Under the pieces are notes generated by a model. The model saw only the letters and a program-made list of their open reading frames with translations, ran no database searches and had not been told where the DNA came from. The position numbers and the translations under genes are program-made. From a virus: a DNA stretch of 64,000 nt. Positions within the stretch are counted from its first letter, which is position 1. Every line of letters begins with the position of its first letter. The stretch covers positions 251,931-315,930 of IMG/VR virus record IMGVR_UViG_3300032770_000001; one strand, given 5' to 3'. Of this stretch, positions 37,779-44,999 are shown in pieces.

Positions 37779-37937
37779 ATGATGAAGCTGACGGAGTACG
37801 TGATTATCGCGGAACCGTTCGATACCTCAGACCTGACCTCGACGTTCTATGAGTCGGGCATAGACGAGGAAGACGCTCTGAAACAGTTCCGCAAGAAGCA
37901 CCCAACGATGCGGGTGCAGGAAGTTCGGGAGCGGTAA
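37779..37937 (+). CDS. small hypothetical protein (52 aa)
   Basis: Double ATG behind TAGGGGG. 'EYVIIAEPFDTSDLTSTFYE' and a basic C-terminal helix. Function unknown. Confidence 0.62.
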   Translation: MMKLTEYVIIAEPFDTSDLTSTFYESGIDEEDALKQFRKKHPTMRVQEVRER

Positions 37938-38090
37938 ATGGGCAAAAGGAAGCCGCAACCAAAGATCAAGTTTGTGTGCAAGTTGTGCGGTAAAGATGCG
38001 CCGAAGGATGAAGCTCAGTCCAATGAAAATTGGACAGTAGTTAGTACGACCTGTCCATGCGGCGGCACCATGAAGATTGTTGTAGAATAA
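37938..38090 (+). CDS. small zinc-ribbon protein (50 aa)
   Basis: Starts directly after the previous stop. 'FVCKLCGKDAPKDEA' and 'TTCPCGGTMKIVVE' form a minimal zinc ribbon. Function unknown. Confidence 0.65.
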   Translation: MGKRKPQPKIKFVCKLCGKDAPKDEAQSNENWTVVSTTCPCGGTMKIVVE

Positions 38091-38095
38091 AGTTT

Positions 38096-38169
38096 AGCCC
38101 TGTCGTTCAACGGTAGGACATCTGCCTCTGGAGCAGAGTATCGGGGTTCGAATCCCTGTGGGGCTGCCA
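38096..38169 (+). tRNA. tRNA-Gln(CTG), canonical copy
   Basis: Acceptor AGCCCTG/TGGGGCT (two G.U), anticodon arm TCTGC-CTCTGGA-GCAGA, T-arm CGGGG-TTCGAAT-CCCTG, CCA. Canonical partner to the tRNA at 31897. Confidence 0.9.
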
Positions 38170-38302
38170 AGTGTACTCATGGGGGAAGCGAGTCGCCCCG
38201 TCCTCATGGGCATTAGAGGCGGCAGTTATCGCTCACTGTCGGAGCGGCAAAACGTCAGGATGTAAACGTGACAGCCCGGAGAGACGGGCACTTAAAGAGA
38301 CC

Positions 38303-38404
38303 ATGAACACTGCAATCAATCTCGTCGCAATGGCCTGCTTCGTAGCGGGTATGGTCGTATTCTATCTTGCACTGACCTCCCTTCCCCTCAGACGAAAACG
38401 TTAA
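38303..38404 (+). CDS. small membrane protein (33 aa)
   Basis: ATG after a GCCCG/CGGGC hairpin (about 38272-38287). One membrane segment (about 5-28) and basic tail RRKR. The 130 bases before it hold no convincing gene. Confidence 0.5.
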   Translation: MNTAINLVAMACFVAGMVVFYLALTSLPLRRKR

Positions 38405-38414
38405 CCACAAACGT

Positions 38415-38498
38415 GGGGGCGTAGTCGGGGGGCTCTTCTAAAGCCTTAGCCGTAAACCGGAACTGCGAATGCGAGTTCGAATCTCGCCGCCCCTTCCA
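38415..38498 (+). tRNA. unusual tRNA, anticodon TCT (Arg), lacking a normal D-arm
   Basis: Acceptor GGGGGCG/CGCCCCT, T-arm GCGAG-TTCGAAT-CTCGC and CCA are good. GGGCT-CTTCTAA-AGCCT gives anticodon TCT, but only about seven bases remain for the D-arm, and a 20+ base variable region follows. Either a D-armless tRNA or a degenerate one. Confidence 0.55.
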
Positions 38499-38509
38499 TA
38501 TTTTTCTTT

Positions 38510-38584
38510 GGGAGTATCGTCTAATGTCAAGACCCCCGCCTTTTAAGCGGGCCGATCTCGGTTCGAATCCGGGTGCTCCCACCA
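38510..38584 (+). tRNA. tRNA-Lys(TTT), copy 1
   Basis: Acceptor GGGAGTA/TGCTCCC, anticodon arm CCCGC-CTTTTAA-GCGGG, T-arm CTCGG-TTCGAAT-CCGGG, CCA. D-loop lacks the usual GG. Confidence 0.88.
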
Positions 38585-38586
38585 AT

Positions 38587-38660
38587 GGGGGCGTAGCTCA
38601 GCGTAGAGCAGCGGGCTTTTAACCCGAAGCGCGTGGAATCAATCCCCACCGCCCCCACCA
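38587..38660 (+). tRNA. tRNA-Lys(TTT), copy 2 with aberrant T-arm
   Basis: Acceptor GGGGGCG/CGCCCCC, anticodon loop CTTTTAA, CCA. The T-loop reads AATCAAT instead of TTCAAAT and the D-loop is short. Last tRNA of the array. Confidence 0.8.
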
Positions 38661-38669
38661 AATCTCTGC

Positions 38670-38675
38670 TATAAT
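38670..38675 (+). promoter_or_regulatory. -10 element of a leaderless promoter
   Basis: TATAAT six bases before the GTG at 38682 (spacer CCTTCC), directly after the last tRNA. No clear -35. Confidence 0.5.
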
Positions 38676-38681
38676 CCTTCC

Positions 38682-39080
38682 GTGACAATCTATCATCTCA
38701 GCGTCATGACATGGTGGGGCATGTGCCCCGGTGCCATCCATTATTTCGGCACTATCGACTCTCGCGATATGGAAATGAAGACCGTCCACATCGACGGCGA
38801 CCACGATCTCTACTCCGAAGAAGCCGTCATCAAGGAAGCTCGCCGCTGGTTCCGCAAGAACGCCAAGCGTGGCGACATCATGCTGCTCGGCGGTGCTGCC
38901 TATCGCGATCCGCAGAAGGTTCTGTGCGGCCCGGCAGAGTTCAAGAAGAAAGGCAATGCCTTGTACGCCAAGGCTGAGGCGATTGATTTCTGGGAGAAAG
39001 ATGAAGCCCGGATGCAGAAGCTTTCCGATCAATGGGACGTACTCATCGAAAAGTATGGGACAAGTCACAAGGCAAAATAG
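38682..39080 (+). CDS. hypothetical protein (132 aa)
   Basis: GTG start. 'MTIYHLSVMTWWGMCPGAIH', then a helical charged C-terminal half ('KGNALYAKAEAIDFWEKDEA'). Predicted leaderless. Function unknown. Confidence 0.72.
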   Translation: MTIYHLSVMTWWGMCPGAIHYFGTIDSRDMEMKTVHIDGDHDLYSEEAVIKEARRWFRKNAKRGDIMLLGGAAYRDPQKVLCGPAEFKKKGNALYAKAEAIDFWEKDEARMQKLSDQWDVLIEKYGTSHKAK

Positions 39081-39384
39081 AATATGGCTGTTCGGCTACT
39101 GTTGGAAGTATGCGGTCGCTCTGAACATGCTCAAAGGCTGGCGGATTTGGATGTGCTCGGAGACGCCCGACCCGGATGACGGATTCTACCATGCAGTCGT
39201 GGAGCGCGACGACGGGATGCTGTATGACGCGAGCGGTGTAGTTACGACCGAGGAATTGATGAAGCGTTACAAACGTCGGGAATGCTTCCTGTGCTACCCG
39301 CAGCAACACCACTACTACCACACCGACATGGGAGCCGCGATCAACGATGCAGCACAGCAGTTGCAAAAGGTCGGTTTGTATTGA
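39055..39384 (+). CDS. hypothetical protein (109 aa)
   Basis: Overlaps the previous gene by 26 bases. 'RIWMCSETPDPDDGFYHAVV' and 'FLCYPQQHHYYHTDMGAAIN': Tyr/His-rich. Function unknown. Confidence 0.65.
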   Translation: MGQVTRQNRIWLFGYCWKYAVALNMLKGWRIWMCSETPDPDDGFYHAVVERDDGMLYDASGVVTTEELMKRYKRRECFLCYPQQHHYYHTDMGAAINDAAQQLQKVGLY

Positions 39385-39411
39385 CACTTTTTTACCGCTA
39401 CCGGGTTATAT
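39381..39411 (+). promoter_or_regulatory. sigma70-type promoter for the exported protein gene
   Basis: TTGACA (39381-39386), then TTATAT (39406-39411) 19 bases on. RBS CAGGAGG follows. Together with the terminator at 39887 it makes a one-gene transcription unit. Confidence 0.55.
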
Positions 39412-39430
39412 AGTCAGGAGGGTCTACCTC

Positions 39431-39883
39431 ATGAAGAAGTTAGCGTTGATTTTCGCAGTATTGATGGCATTTTCACTCCCCGCTCTGGCACAGCATCGCG
39501 GCAGTGGGGGTGGTGGGCACTGGGGCGGCGGACGTGAACCACACGAGCACACGCAGGCGATCCGTCAGAATCACCAAGCCTATCGCGGACATGGCAGCCC
39601 GGAAATTCGCGATCACTGGGATGGTCGCCGCTTCGACCGCGCCTATTTCGGAGCCCACTGGGGCTACGGTCACCAGTTCTACTGGTATCACTGCCGCTGG
39701 TGGGGACCGCGTTTCGTGGTCGGCAGCCGCTTCTACTATGGCGGTGCGTGGTTTATGATCGTCGATCCGATTCCGGATTACTGGGGTGATGAGTATGTCT
39801 ACATCGACGAGATCGACGGTATCTACTACCTTGTCAATCCGCTGTATCCCGGCACTCACATTGTAGTCAACGTCGTGTTCTAA
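39431..39883 (+). CDS. exported His/Trp/Tyr-rich protein
   Basis: 150 aa. Signal peptide 'MKKLALIFAVLMAFSLPALA'. Mature part starts Gly/His-rich (GSGGGGHWGGGREPHEH) and ends with 'DEYVYIDEIDGIYYLVNPLY', an all-beta pattern I associate with small secreted proteins of Acidobacteriota. It has its own promoter and terminator, so it may be a lysogenic-conversion-type or host-derived gene. Confidence 0.8.
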   Translation: MKKLALIFAVLMAFSLPALAQHRGSGGGGHWGGGREPHEHTQAIRQNHQAYRGHGSPEIRDHWDGRRFDRAYFGAHWGYGHQFYWYHCRWWGPRFVVGSRFYYGGAWFMIVDPIPDYWGDEYVYIDEIDGIYYLVNPLYPGTHIVVNVVF

Positions 39884-39886
39884 AAT

Positions 39887-39912
39887 GAGGGGGAGAAATC
39901 CCCCTCTTCTCT
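39887..39912 (+). terminator. intrinsic terminator
   Basis: GAGGGGGA (39887-39894), GAAA tetraloop, TCCCCCTC (39899-39906), then TTCTCTT. Ends the one-gene unit above. Confidence 0.75.
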
Positions 39913-39935
39913 TCCCAAAACGACGGCGGTCGAGG

Positions 39936-39941
39936 TATTAT
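39936..39941 (+). promoter_or_regulatory. -10 element of a leaderless promoter
   Basis: GAGG-TATTAT (39936-39941) six bases before the ATG at 39948. Upstream TCTTCCC lies exactly 15 bases before GAGG, a weak match to the shared box. Confidence 0.5.
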
Positions 39942-39947
39942 TCCAAT

Positions 39948-40349
39948 ATGACTCGTCACCCTTCCGTCATCGATGTCCGCATCAAAAACTCCGAGAACAA
40001 CACGTTCTACTATTTCGCCGCACGCGAAGATCGCTTGAAGGCGTTTTACCAATTCATCGTCGCCGACCGTAAGACCGTTCCCGGCCCATTCATTCCCGGC
40101 ATCTCCGGGATGGCACTGGAAGGAAGCAAGTGTCTTTTCACTAGCCAGTTCAACAAATTTCCATCCATGGACGTGTTGGCATGGCTTCGCGATCAGCAGA
40201 AGACTTACCTCGGCGAATACCCGAATCCGAAAATCGAAATCCCGGAGATCGAGAACGCACTGGAACGTTTCGGTCTGGTAACACCACAGTTGCATCAAGA
40301 CGGCAGCGGGGAAGAGATCGTAGTGGAGCCTGCATCGAATGCTGAATGA
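39948..40349 (+). CDS. hypothetical protein (133 aa)
   Basis: Starts 'MTRHPSVIDVRIKNSENNTF'. Soluble, mixed fold, C-terminus acidic. Predicted leaderless. Overlaps the next gene by 11 bases. Confidence 0.7.
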   Translation: MTRHPSVIDVRIKNSENNTFYYFAAREDRLKAFYQFIVADRKTVPGPFIPGISGMALEGSKCLFTSQFNKFPSMDVLAWLRDQQKTYLGEYPNPKIEIPEIENALERFGLVTPQLHQDGSGEEIVVEPASNAE

Positions 40350-40821
40350 GTTGTTGCAGAAGCTTCGACAGTTGAAGCGAGATTACATCGCTGGTAAGCT
40401 GTCCAAGCAGGAAGTCGTCGATCAGATGGGGCTGTTGCTGCGTCAACGCGGCATGATGGCTCCGGATGCCACGATGCATATCGAAGACTTGCCGGAGGAA
40501 TTCTGGCTACCGTGCGACTGTATCCTGTGTCGTGCTGAGCGTGGCGAAGTGCCGCTGCCAGTAGACGCTGTCATGGAAGTCGAGGCTCTGCGTACCGCCT
40601 ACCAGTTCGGGATGATGAGTAAGGTGGAAGCCTTGATGAAGATTCAAGTCGTATTCCGGCGTCACGGTGTGAGTGAAGCCGATGCGACAGCTTATTGGAA
40701 AAATCCAATGAACAAGAGGACGCCACACGACGTTGAAATCAAGCCCATGTCCGACAGTGAGAAGGATTTCTTCGCCGGGTTGGAAAAACAGATGAAGGAC
40801 GTTCCAAAGGATGAAAAATGA
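40339..40821 (+). CDS. hypothetical protein (160 aa)
   Basis: Two similar helical halves ('LRQLKRDYIAGKLSKQEVVD' and 'ALRTAYQFGMMSKVEALMKI') flank 'CDCILCRAERG', a three-Cys site. The halves look like an internal duplication. Function unknown. Confidence 0.72.
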   Translation: MLNELLQKLRQLKRDYIAGKLSKQEVVDQMGLLLRQRGMMAPDATMHIEDLPEEFWLPCDCILCRAERGEVPLPVDAVMEVEALRTAYQFGMMSKVEALMKIQVVFRRHGVSEADATAYWKNPMNKRTPHDVEIKPMSDSEKDFFAGLEKQMKDVPKDEK

Positions 40822-41105
40822 CTAAAGGTGCTTTAGAAGTTCTCCGTGTAGCCTTACGAAATATCTGTGCTCTCCCACAACCGGATGGACACGACTGTGA
40901 TGACGACATGGTAATCGACACCCTGTCCAAGATGATCGGGGGCGAAATGTTTGGTTTTGAGGTTTGGGCTACCCAAGGTCAGGGTGGGGTTTTGGATGAG
41001 ACCTACCCAACGTTCGAAGAAGCTTTGGCTCACGTGGAGCAGCACAAGGGTGATGCTTCCTTCGGTATTAAATACCCCAACGGCAACTGGCATAAATGGG
41101 CATGA
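40818..41105 (+). CDS. hypothetical protein (95 aa)
   Basis: ATGA overlap. C-terminal part 'FEEALAHVEQHKGDASFGIK' is a beta-alpha unit common in small phage proteins. Function unknown. Confidence 0.7.
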   Translation: MTKGALEVLRVALRNICALPQPDGHDCDDDMVIDTLSKMIGGEMFGFEVWATQGQGGVLDETYPTFEEALAHVEQHKGDASFGIKYPNGNWHKWA

Positions 41106-41368
41106 GAATCGCCAAGATCAAGTTCAGCGAAGAGCAGGTTCGAATGATGGTCGATGGTAAGACCGTCGTTGTGCGTACCACCGAGGGCGAGATGCATCTG
41201 ACCATGGATCAGACTCGTGTTGAACTTCGCCGTGCCGCCGACAAGCTGAAGGACATCGGCAAAACCAAGACCGGGTTCGAAGACCTGTTCGGTGACGGTT
41301 TCGATTTTAACGGCAAGAGTGGCGGATTCAAAGACATCTTCAACGACATCATGGGTAAGAAGAAATGA
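41102..41368 (+). CDS. hypothetical protein (88 aa)
   Basis: ATGA overlap fixes the start at 41102. 'MRIAKIKFSEEQVRMMVDGK', Gly/Phe/Asp-rich tail 'LFGDGFDFNGKSGGFKDIFN'. Function unknown. Confidence 0.7.
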   Translation: MRIAKIKFSEEQVRMMVDGKTVVVRTTEGEMHLTMDQTRVELRRAADKLKDIGKTKTGFEDLFGDGFDFNGKSGGFKDIFNDIMGKKK

Positions 41369-41760
41369 ATCTCGGTTACGGACTAATCGAACGCAAGAAA
41401 CGATACACGCTGGAGGAAGTTCTTGCGTGGAAATATCCGGGCTTCAAGATCAAAAAGACCTACAGCGAACGAGAAGTGCTGCGGATGAAGGGGATGCTGG
41501 GTGGAACCGGACTATATGCTGGTGCCCTCATGATCTATGATGACTGCCCTACTGAAGTGGGACACATCATCGACCGTCAGCTTCGCAAGCACAACATGTC
41601 ATTCAGTTTCCGGAAAGGTCAGCGTTCCAAGGTGGTTCAGCTTGATGACGCCAAGCCCTTGCCGACGAATTACTTTTTCATAGCAGAGAAGATCATCGGA
41701 GAGGCATACGATGAATATTTACGACGAGAAGAACAACGGTCCGGTAACGGAAATCGCTGA
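41365..41760 (+). CDS. hypothetical protein (131 aa)
   Basis: ATGA overlap. Basic alpha/beta; ends in a charged tail. Overlaps the next gene by 50 bases. Function unknown. Confidence 0.68.
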   Translation: MNLGYGLIERKKRYTLEEVLAWKYPGFKIKKTYSEREVLRMKGMLGGTGLYAGALMIYDDCPTEVGHIIDRQLRKHNMSFSFRKGQRSKVVQLDDAKPLPTNYFFIAEKIIGEAYDEYLRREEQRSGNGNR

Positions 41761-42004
41761 TCCCGGTTTCCGCGATCAGGACATCGAGGTCGGCGACGTA
41801 GTCACGATTGTGGCTCCCCCCATTCGACGCATGGGCGGCTGGTTTGCGCACCCGCATGTGGGGCGCTCCGGCAGGGTCGTGGATTACCAGCGACGTGCGA
41901 ATGGCGATCCCTACGGTCGTGTGGTAGAATTGGCTGGGGGCGATCTCCGCAACGTTCGCGTCTGCGTATTTGATGACCGCGAACTTCGCAAGGGGCGGAT
42001 GTAA
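41711..42004 (+). CDS. hypothetical SH3-like protein (97 aa)
   Basis: 'DQDIEVGDVVTIVAPP' and 'HVGRSGRVVDYQRRANGDPY' followed by 'GRVVELAGG' describe a KOW/SH3-type barrel. Function unknown. Confidence 0.68.
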   Translation: MNIYDEKNNGPVTEIADPGFRDQDIEVGDVVTIVAPPIRRMGGWFAHPHVGRSGRVVDYQRRANGDPYGRVVELAGGDLRNVRVCVFDDRELRKGRM

Positions 42005-42017
42005 AGGAAAAGAAAAA

Positions 42018-42281
42018 ATGAGCGTTTCTCTGTACCGACGAATACGTCAAGCGGAAAGTCTGCGAAGCAGGTTGATTGGCAGGGTGAAGCGTCGTTGCGT
42101 GTACGAACCTCACACCATTCGGTGCTACTATCCCGCGAAACGCGGCTTCATTTACTGCCCACTGCACATCAAGGAAAATTTACAAGTGGCGCTCATATCG
42201 AGTACCATGAAACAAGCCCTTGATGCCCTCAGGGTGAAAAACAATCCTTGGGCCGTAAAGCGGCTCACCGAACGGGAGTAA
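42018..42281 (+). CDS. small basic protein (87 aa)
   Basis: ATG behind AAAGGAAAAG. Arg-rich ('RQAESLRSRLIGRVKRR') with 'RGFIYCPLHIKENL'. Possibly RNA- or DNA-binding. Confidence 0.68.
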   Translation: MSVSLYRRIRQAESLRSRLIGRVKRRCVYEPHTIRCYYPAKRGFIYCPLHIKENLQVALISSTMKQALDALRVKNNPWAVKRLTERE

Positions 42282-42284
42282 TCT

Positions 42285-42677
42285 ATGTACGGAGCATTTC
42301 TCGAAACTCTAGCGGACATGGGCTTTCGCAGTTCTCTGGAAAAGATGGGAGCTATCCCCAAAGGTCCGAAATCCAAGCCCCCGGCGTTGCCGCCCGATCC
42401 GATTCTTGAAGCCCTCGGCACTCTTCATATCTGCCCTGACTGCAAAGGCAACACGTTCATCATGGGACCGCAGGGCGGCATGAGTCAGAACATCAAGTGT
42501 GAGAACCGTGAGTGCGGCTCTGAGTTTTCCGTCGCTCCGTTCGAAGATGGGCAATGGCTTGATGTGCCCATGATGGCGAAGCGCACCAACCGCAGTGAAG
42601 CGGATAGCATATCACTATACGGTTTTGGCTATGGACGATTTCATTCAAATTCCACTTCAACCTCTGCGACTGTCTGA
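42285..42677 (+). CDS. zinc-ribbon-containing protein (130 aa)
   Basis: Middle 'HICPDCKGNTFIMG' and 'IKCENRECGSEF' form a zinc ribbon resembling phage Com-like/transcription-factor ribbons. The tail is low complexity (HSNSTSTSATV). Overlaps the next gene by 47 bases. Confidence 0.7.
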   Translation: MYGAFLETLADMGFRSSLEKMGAIPKGPKSKPPALPPDPILEALGTLHICPDCKGNTFIMGPQGGMSQNIKCENRECGSEFSVAPFEDGQWLDVPMMAKRTNRSEADSISLYGFGYGRFHSNSTSTSATV

Positions 42678-42792
42678 GTTGGACAGGCGGATGGAAGAAA
42701 GCCGACTGGCGCTGATACGCGACATCGTCAACGCTCTCGGAATACCACCGGAGTATTTTGATGGAAAAAACAAAACTTCAAACCGTTATTGA
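42631..42792 (+). CDS. small helical protein (53 aa)
   Basis: Starts 'MDDFIQIPLQPLRLSELDRR', ends 'LGIPPEYFDGKNKTSNRY'. The 'ALGIPPEYFDG' segment is typical of short phage capsid- or portal-associated peptides but no function can be stated. Confidence 0.6.
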   Translation: MDDFIQIPLQPLRLSELDRRMEESRLALIRDIVNALGIPPEYFDGKNKTSNRY

Positions 42793-43456
42793 CATGATCG
42801 CGGCGTCAGTCCGCGAAGGTATCACCACGATGGAACTGGAGCAACAGGCGGTGCGTGCTTTCAACCTCCTGAACGTCCAGCCAGCGTTTTTAGGCTATCA
42901 GCCGCGAGGCGCAAAGGGCGGCTACCCGTTCGTCACCTGCATCTCGATCAATAACGAAGCCATCCACGGGTTGCCATCCGAACGAAAGATCGAGGAAGGT
43001 GACATGGTGAAGATCGATACGGGACTTATCGACAATGGACAGTACGATGATGGAGCCACGACTGTATTGGTCGGCAAATGCTCAGCCGTTGCCCGTCGCT
43101 TGTTTTGGGCTACGCAGGCGGCACTGGAAGCCGGGGTCGATCAAGCGAAGGCTGGCAAGACCAATCACGATATCGCTCGTGCGATTCAAGAGGTCGCCGA
43201 AGACAACGAGTTCGGCATTGTCGAAGGTTTTGCTGGTCACGGCATCGGCGAGAAACTGCATCTGGAGCCGACCATTCCGAACCGTGTCGAAGGTCCGGAA
43301 GTCAAGCTAGAGTCCGGAATGCGCATCTGCATCGAGCCCATGTTCACGTCCAAGAAGGGAAACGGTCGCGTGTATACGGACGCTAACGGCTGGACAGTCA
43401 AGCTGGTCGGCGGCGGTCTGGCGGCACATTTTGAACGTTCGATCACAATCGCATGA
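42761..43456 (+). CDS. methionine aminopeptidase (type I-like)
   Basis: 231 aa. Removes N-terminal Met with a di-metal centre. Ligands: His in 'INNEAIHGLPS' (substrate), Asp in 'VKIDTGLIDNGQYDDGATT' (two metal Asp), His in 'GHGIGEKLHLEPTIPN', Glu in 'CIEPMF' and Glu in 'AAHFERSITI'. Complete catalytic set, no N-terminal zinc extension. A phage MetAP may process abundant viral proteins. Confidence 0.93.
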   Translation: MEKTKLQTVIDMIAASVREGITTMELEQQAVRAFNLLNVQPAFLGYQPRGAKGGYPFVTCISINNEAIHGLPSERKIEEGDMVKIDTGLIDNGQYDDGATTVLVGKCSAVARRLFWATQAALEAGVDQAKAGKTNHDIARAIQEVAEDNEFGIVEGFAGHGIGEKLHLEPTIPNRVEGPEVKLESGMRICIEPMFTSKKGNGRVYTDANGWTVKLVGGGLAAHFERSITIA

Positions 43457-43788
43457 ATAACTACTGGTGCCATTGCGGGTGGGGAACATTCGTTGCGGAC
43501 GGCATAGCGATGGCCGATCCGCCGCAGTGTCCGCTGTGTGAGTGCTATACTTTCTGCGAAAGGGAGAAAGGAACGTTCTGGGATTCGGACAAGCACTGTG
43601 TCGTGAAAAAGCAGAAAGAACGCTATCCGTATCTTGAAAGCGTGGTGTCGTACATAGAGTCGCTCCCGCATCGGCACATAGATTTCTACGTCAGGCATAA
43701 AGTCGGGAAACAATTCAACCTCACCCCGGAAGAAGTTTGCGGCGTGCTGGATGAAATTGAAGAAATGAAGGAATATGCGAAACGCTAA
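43453..43788 (+). CDS. zinc-type protein (111 aa)
   Basis: ATGA overlap with MetAP. 'MNNYWCHCGWGTFVADGIAM' and 'CPLCECYTFC' make an N-terminal zinc site; the C-terminal half is helical ('LTPEEVCGVLDEIEEMKEYA'). Function unknown. Confidence 0.72.
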   Translation: MNNYWCHCGWGTFVADGIAMADPPQCPLCECYTFCEREKGTFWDSDKHCVVKKQKERYPYLESVVSYIESLPHRHIDFYVRHKVGKQFNLTPEEVCGVLDEIEEMKEYAKR

Positions 43789-44005
43789 GAGATTTCTCGA
43801 ATTGCTGACAAAGGCATTTCCGATTGACGTGAACCACCGCCACAACCTCACTGTGAATAACAACGGTTTGCTCACAATCACTATTTGGCTTCCATTCCAT
43901 GGCGGGTTCGCAGCCCAACCCTTCACGCTTAACGACGCCGATTTGGAAAAACCTTTGGAACAGATCGTTGAAGAGACCATGAACTGCGCACCAAAATTAC
44001 TATGA
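43775..44005 (+). CDS. hypothetical protein (76 aa)
   Basis: Overlaps the previous gene by 14 bases. Starts 'MRNAKRFLELLTKAFPIDVN'; beta-rich middle ('LTVNNNGLLTITIWLPFHGG'). Function unknown. Confidence 0.68.
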   Translation: MRNAKRFLELLTKAFPIDVNHRHNLTVNNNGLLTITIWLPFHGGFAAQPFTLNDADLEKPLEQIVEETMNCAPKLL

Positions 44006-44235
44006 AACTGATTCGACAAGGCACCAAGCACGAACGCACTTTCCGGGGAACCTGTCACCACTGCGGTTCTGAATGGGAAGCTATGGAGCAAGAGCTTCAG
44101 GGCAAGATCACGGACGATCAACGGGACGGTGAGTTTGCTCGCACTAAATGCACCGCTCGCAACTGCGGCCATGAACTAATTTTGTATCCGGTGAAGGAAG
44201 AAGCTCCCGGCAGTCCGAGTTGGATGCAACGATGA
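44002..44235 (+). CDS. zinc-type protein (77 aa)
   Basis: ATGA overlap. 'RGTCHHCGSEWEAMEQEL' and 'TKCTARNCGHELILYPV' give a C4 ribbon. Function unknown. Confidence 0.7.
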   Translation: MKLIRQGTKHERTFRGTCHHCGSEWEAMEQELQGKITDDQRDGEFARTKCTARNCGHELILYPVKEEAPGSPSWMQR

Positions 44236-44543
44236 AGTGCCCCTACCACACTTGGAGTTGCCCGATTTGCTGGACACTTCGTGCCGCCGTTGTCTTGTTC
44301 ATCTTGGCGGTCGTTGTCGCTACTTGCAGAGCGGATATCCCGCGTGATCCCTTCATCAAGCCTCGCACTCCAACTTTCAAAGAGGCAAAGCACAAAAACG
44401 GCGGTCGCTGGTACATGGCGGCGGACGGCCATGCAGTCTACTGTTACGGTCCGAAAATGCTTGTGCGCAATGCGGTGGGTGACATCGAGCCCGTCGCAAC
44501 ATTTTGTCGCGATGGTCGTTCCATCGTCCCTTTGAAACAATAG
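44232..44543 (+). CDS. membrane-anchored or exported protein (103 aa)
   Basis: ATGA overlap. N-terminal Cys pair (CPYHTWSCPIC) precedes a membrane segment (about 17-33), then a soluble part with two Cys. Function unknown. Confidence 0.68.
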   Translation: MKCPYHTWSCPICWTLRAAVVLFILAVVVATCRADIPRDPFIKPRTPTFKEAKHKNGGRWYMAADGHAVYCYGPKMLVRNAVGDIEPVATFCRDGRSIVPLKQ

Positions 44544-44562
44544 CGAAACATGGTATTAAACA

Positions 44563-44582
44563 TCAGGAGCCTTTTCCTGATG
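44563..44582 (+). promoter_or_regulatory. hairpin enclosing RBS and start codon
   Basis: The arms around AGGAGCCTTTTCCT pair as ATCAGGA with TCCTGAT, so the RBS and the ATG at 44580 would both be base-paired. Translation would need opening, perhaps by ribosomes from upstream. Confidence 0.45.
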
Positions 44583-44825
44583 CGAAAGAAGATTCAGAAA
44601 CTCACCGAAGAAGACCTCGAACGGTACGAACGCGCTCTTCAACTTTGGGAAGTTGCACTTCAAAGACAAGAAGACGAACTGGAACAACGGGAAGACAACC
44701 TCCTGATGGAACTGACGGGCAAGTCACTCATCCGAACAGCCGAGATCAATCAACTCGAAGCACTCTACAAACTGGAAGACACCCGGAAACACGAAGACCC
44801 GCCACAAGGTGGGACGGGTCTTTGA
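44580..44825 (+). CDS. small coiled-coil protein (81 aa)
   Basis: ATG at 44580 preferred over 44550 because AGGAG precedes it. Almost entirely one charged helix ('LTEEDLERYERALQLWEVAL', 'QRQEDELEQREDNLLMELTG'). A terminator-like hairpin covers its last codons. Confidence 0.65.
   Translation: MRKKIQKLTEEDLERYERALQLWEVALQRQEDELEQREDNLLMELTGKSLIRTAEINQLEALYKLEDTRKHEDPPQGGTGL
44794..44823 (+). terminator. terminator-like hairpin at gene end
   Basis: AAGACCCG (44794-44801) pairs with CGGGTCTT (44815-44822), with CCA/TGG inside and TTT at the 3' side. Overlaps the end of the coiled-coil gene. Confidence 0.6.
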
Positions 44826-44999
44826 TCGTGCTAGATTTTAAGATCACCCCCTCTCAGAATTGGACTTTTGTTGAGATGTAACCTCCGGATGGTTGAAGCT
44901 GCGTTGAGTCGGAAAGATTCATCGGCAAGTCCTCCTGAGGGGAGTATTGAATTGTATACCGGGCAGAGCCCTCAGTAAGGGGTTCGGTAGCGGCGAAAC
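44826..44999 (+). other. non-coding region before the ADP-ribosylglycohydrolase gene
   Basis: 175 bases with no supported gene. It contains CTCCTGAGGGGAG and GCCCT...AGGGG short inverted repeats. No clear promoter, although TTGACA-like and TATACC segments occur near 44955. Confidence 0.4.

Noticed and set aside
38072-38095. GTTGTAGAATAA before tRNA-Gln as a box promoter
   Set aside because: No upstream box at the required spacing; the bases encode the C-terminus of a small protein.
38173-38259. 28-codon frame starting 'MGEASRPVLM'
   Set aside because: No ribosome-binding site and no protein-like pattern; located between a tRNA and a better supported membrane mini-gene.
18993-38660. CRISPR array
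   Set aside because: The repeated short segments in these regions are tRNA acceptor and T-arm sequences, not evenly spaced identical repeats.
41915-41945. TGGTAGAAT near 41925 as another box promoter
   Set aside because: It lies inside a coding region, lacks the CCTANCC box at 15 bases and is not followed by a start codon.
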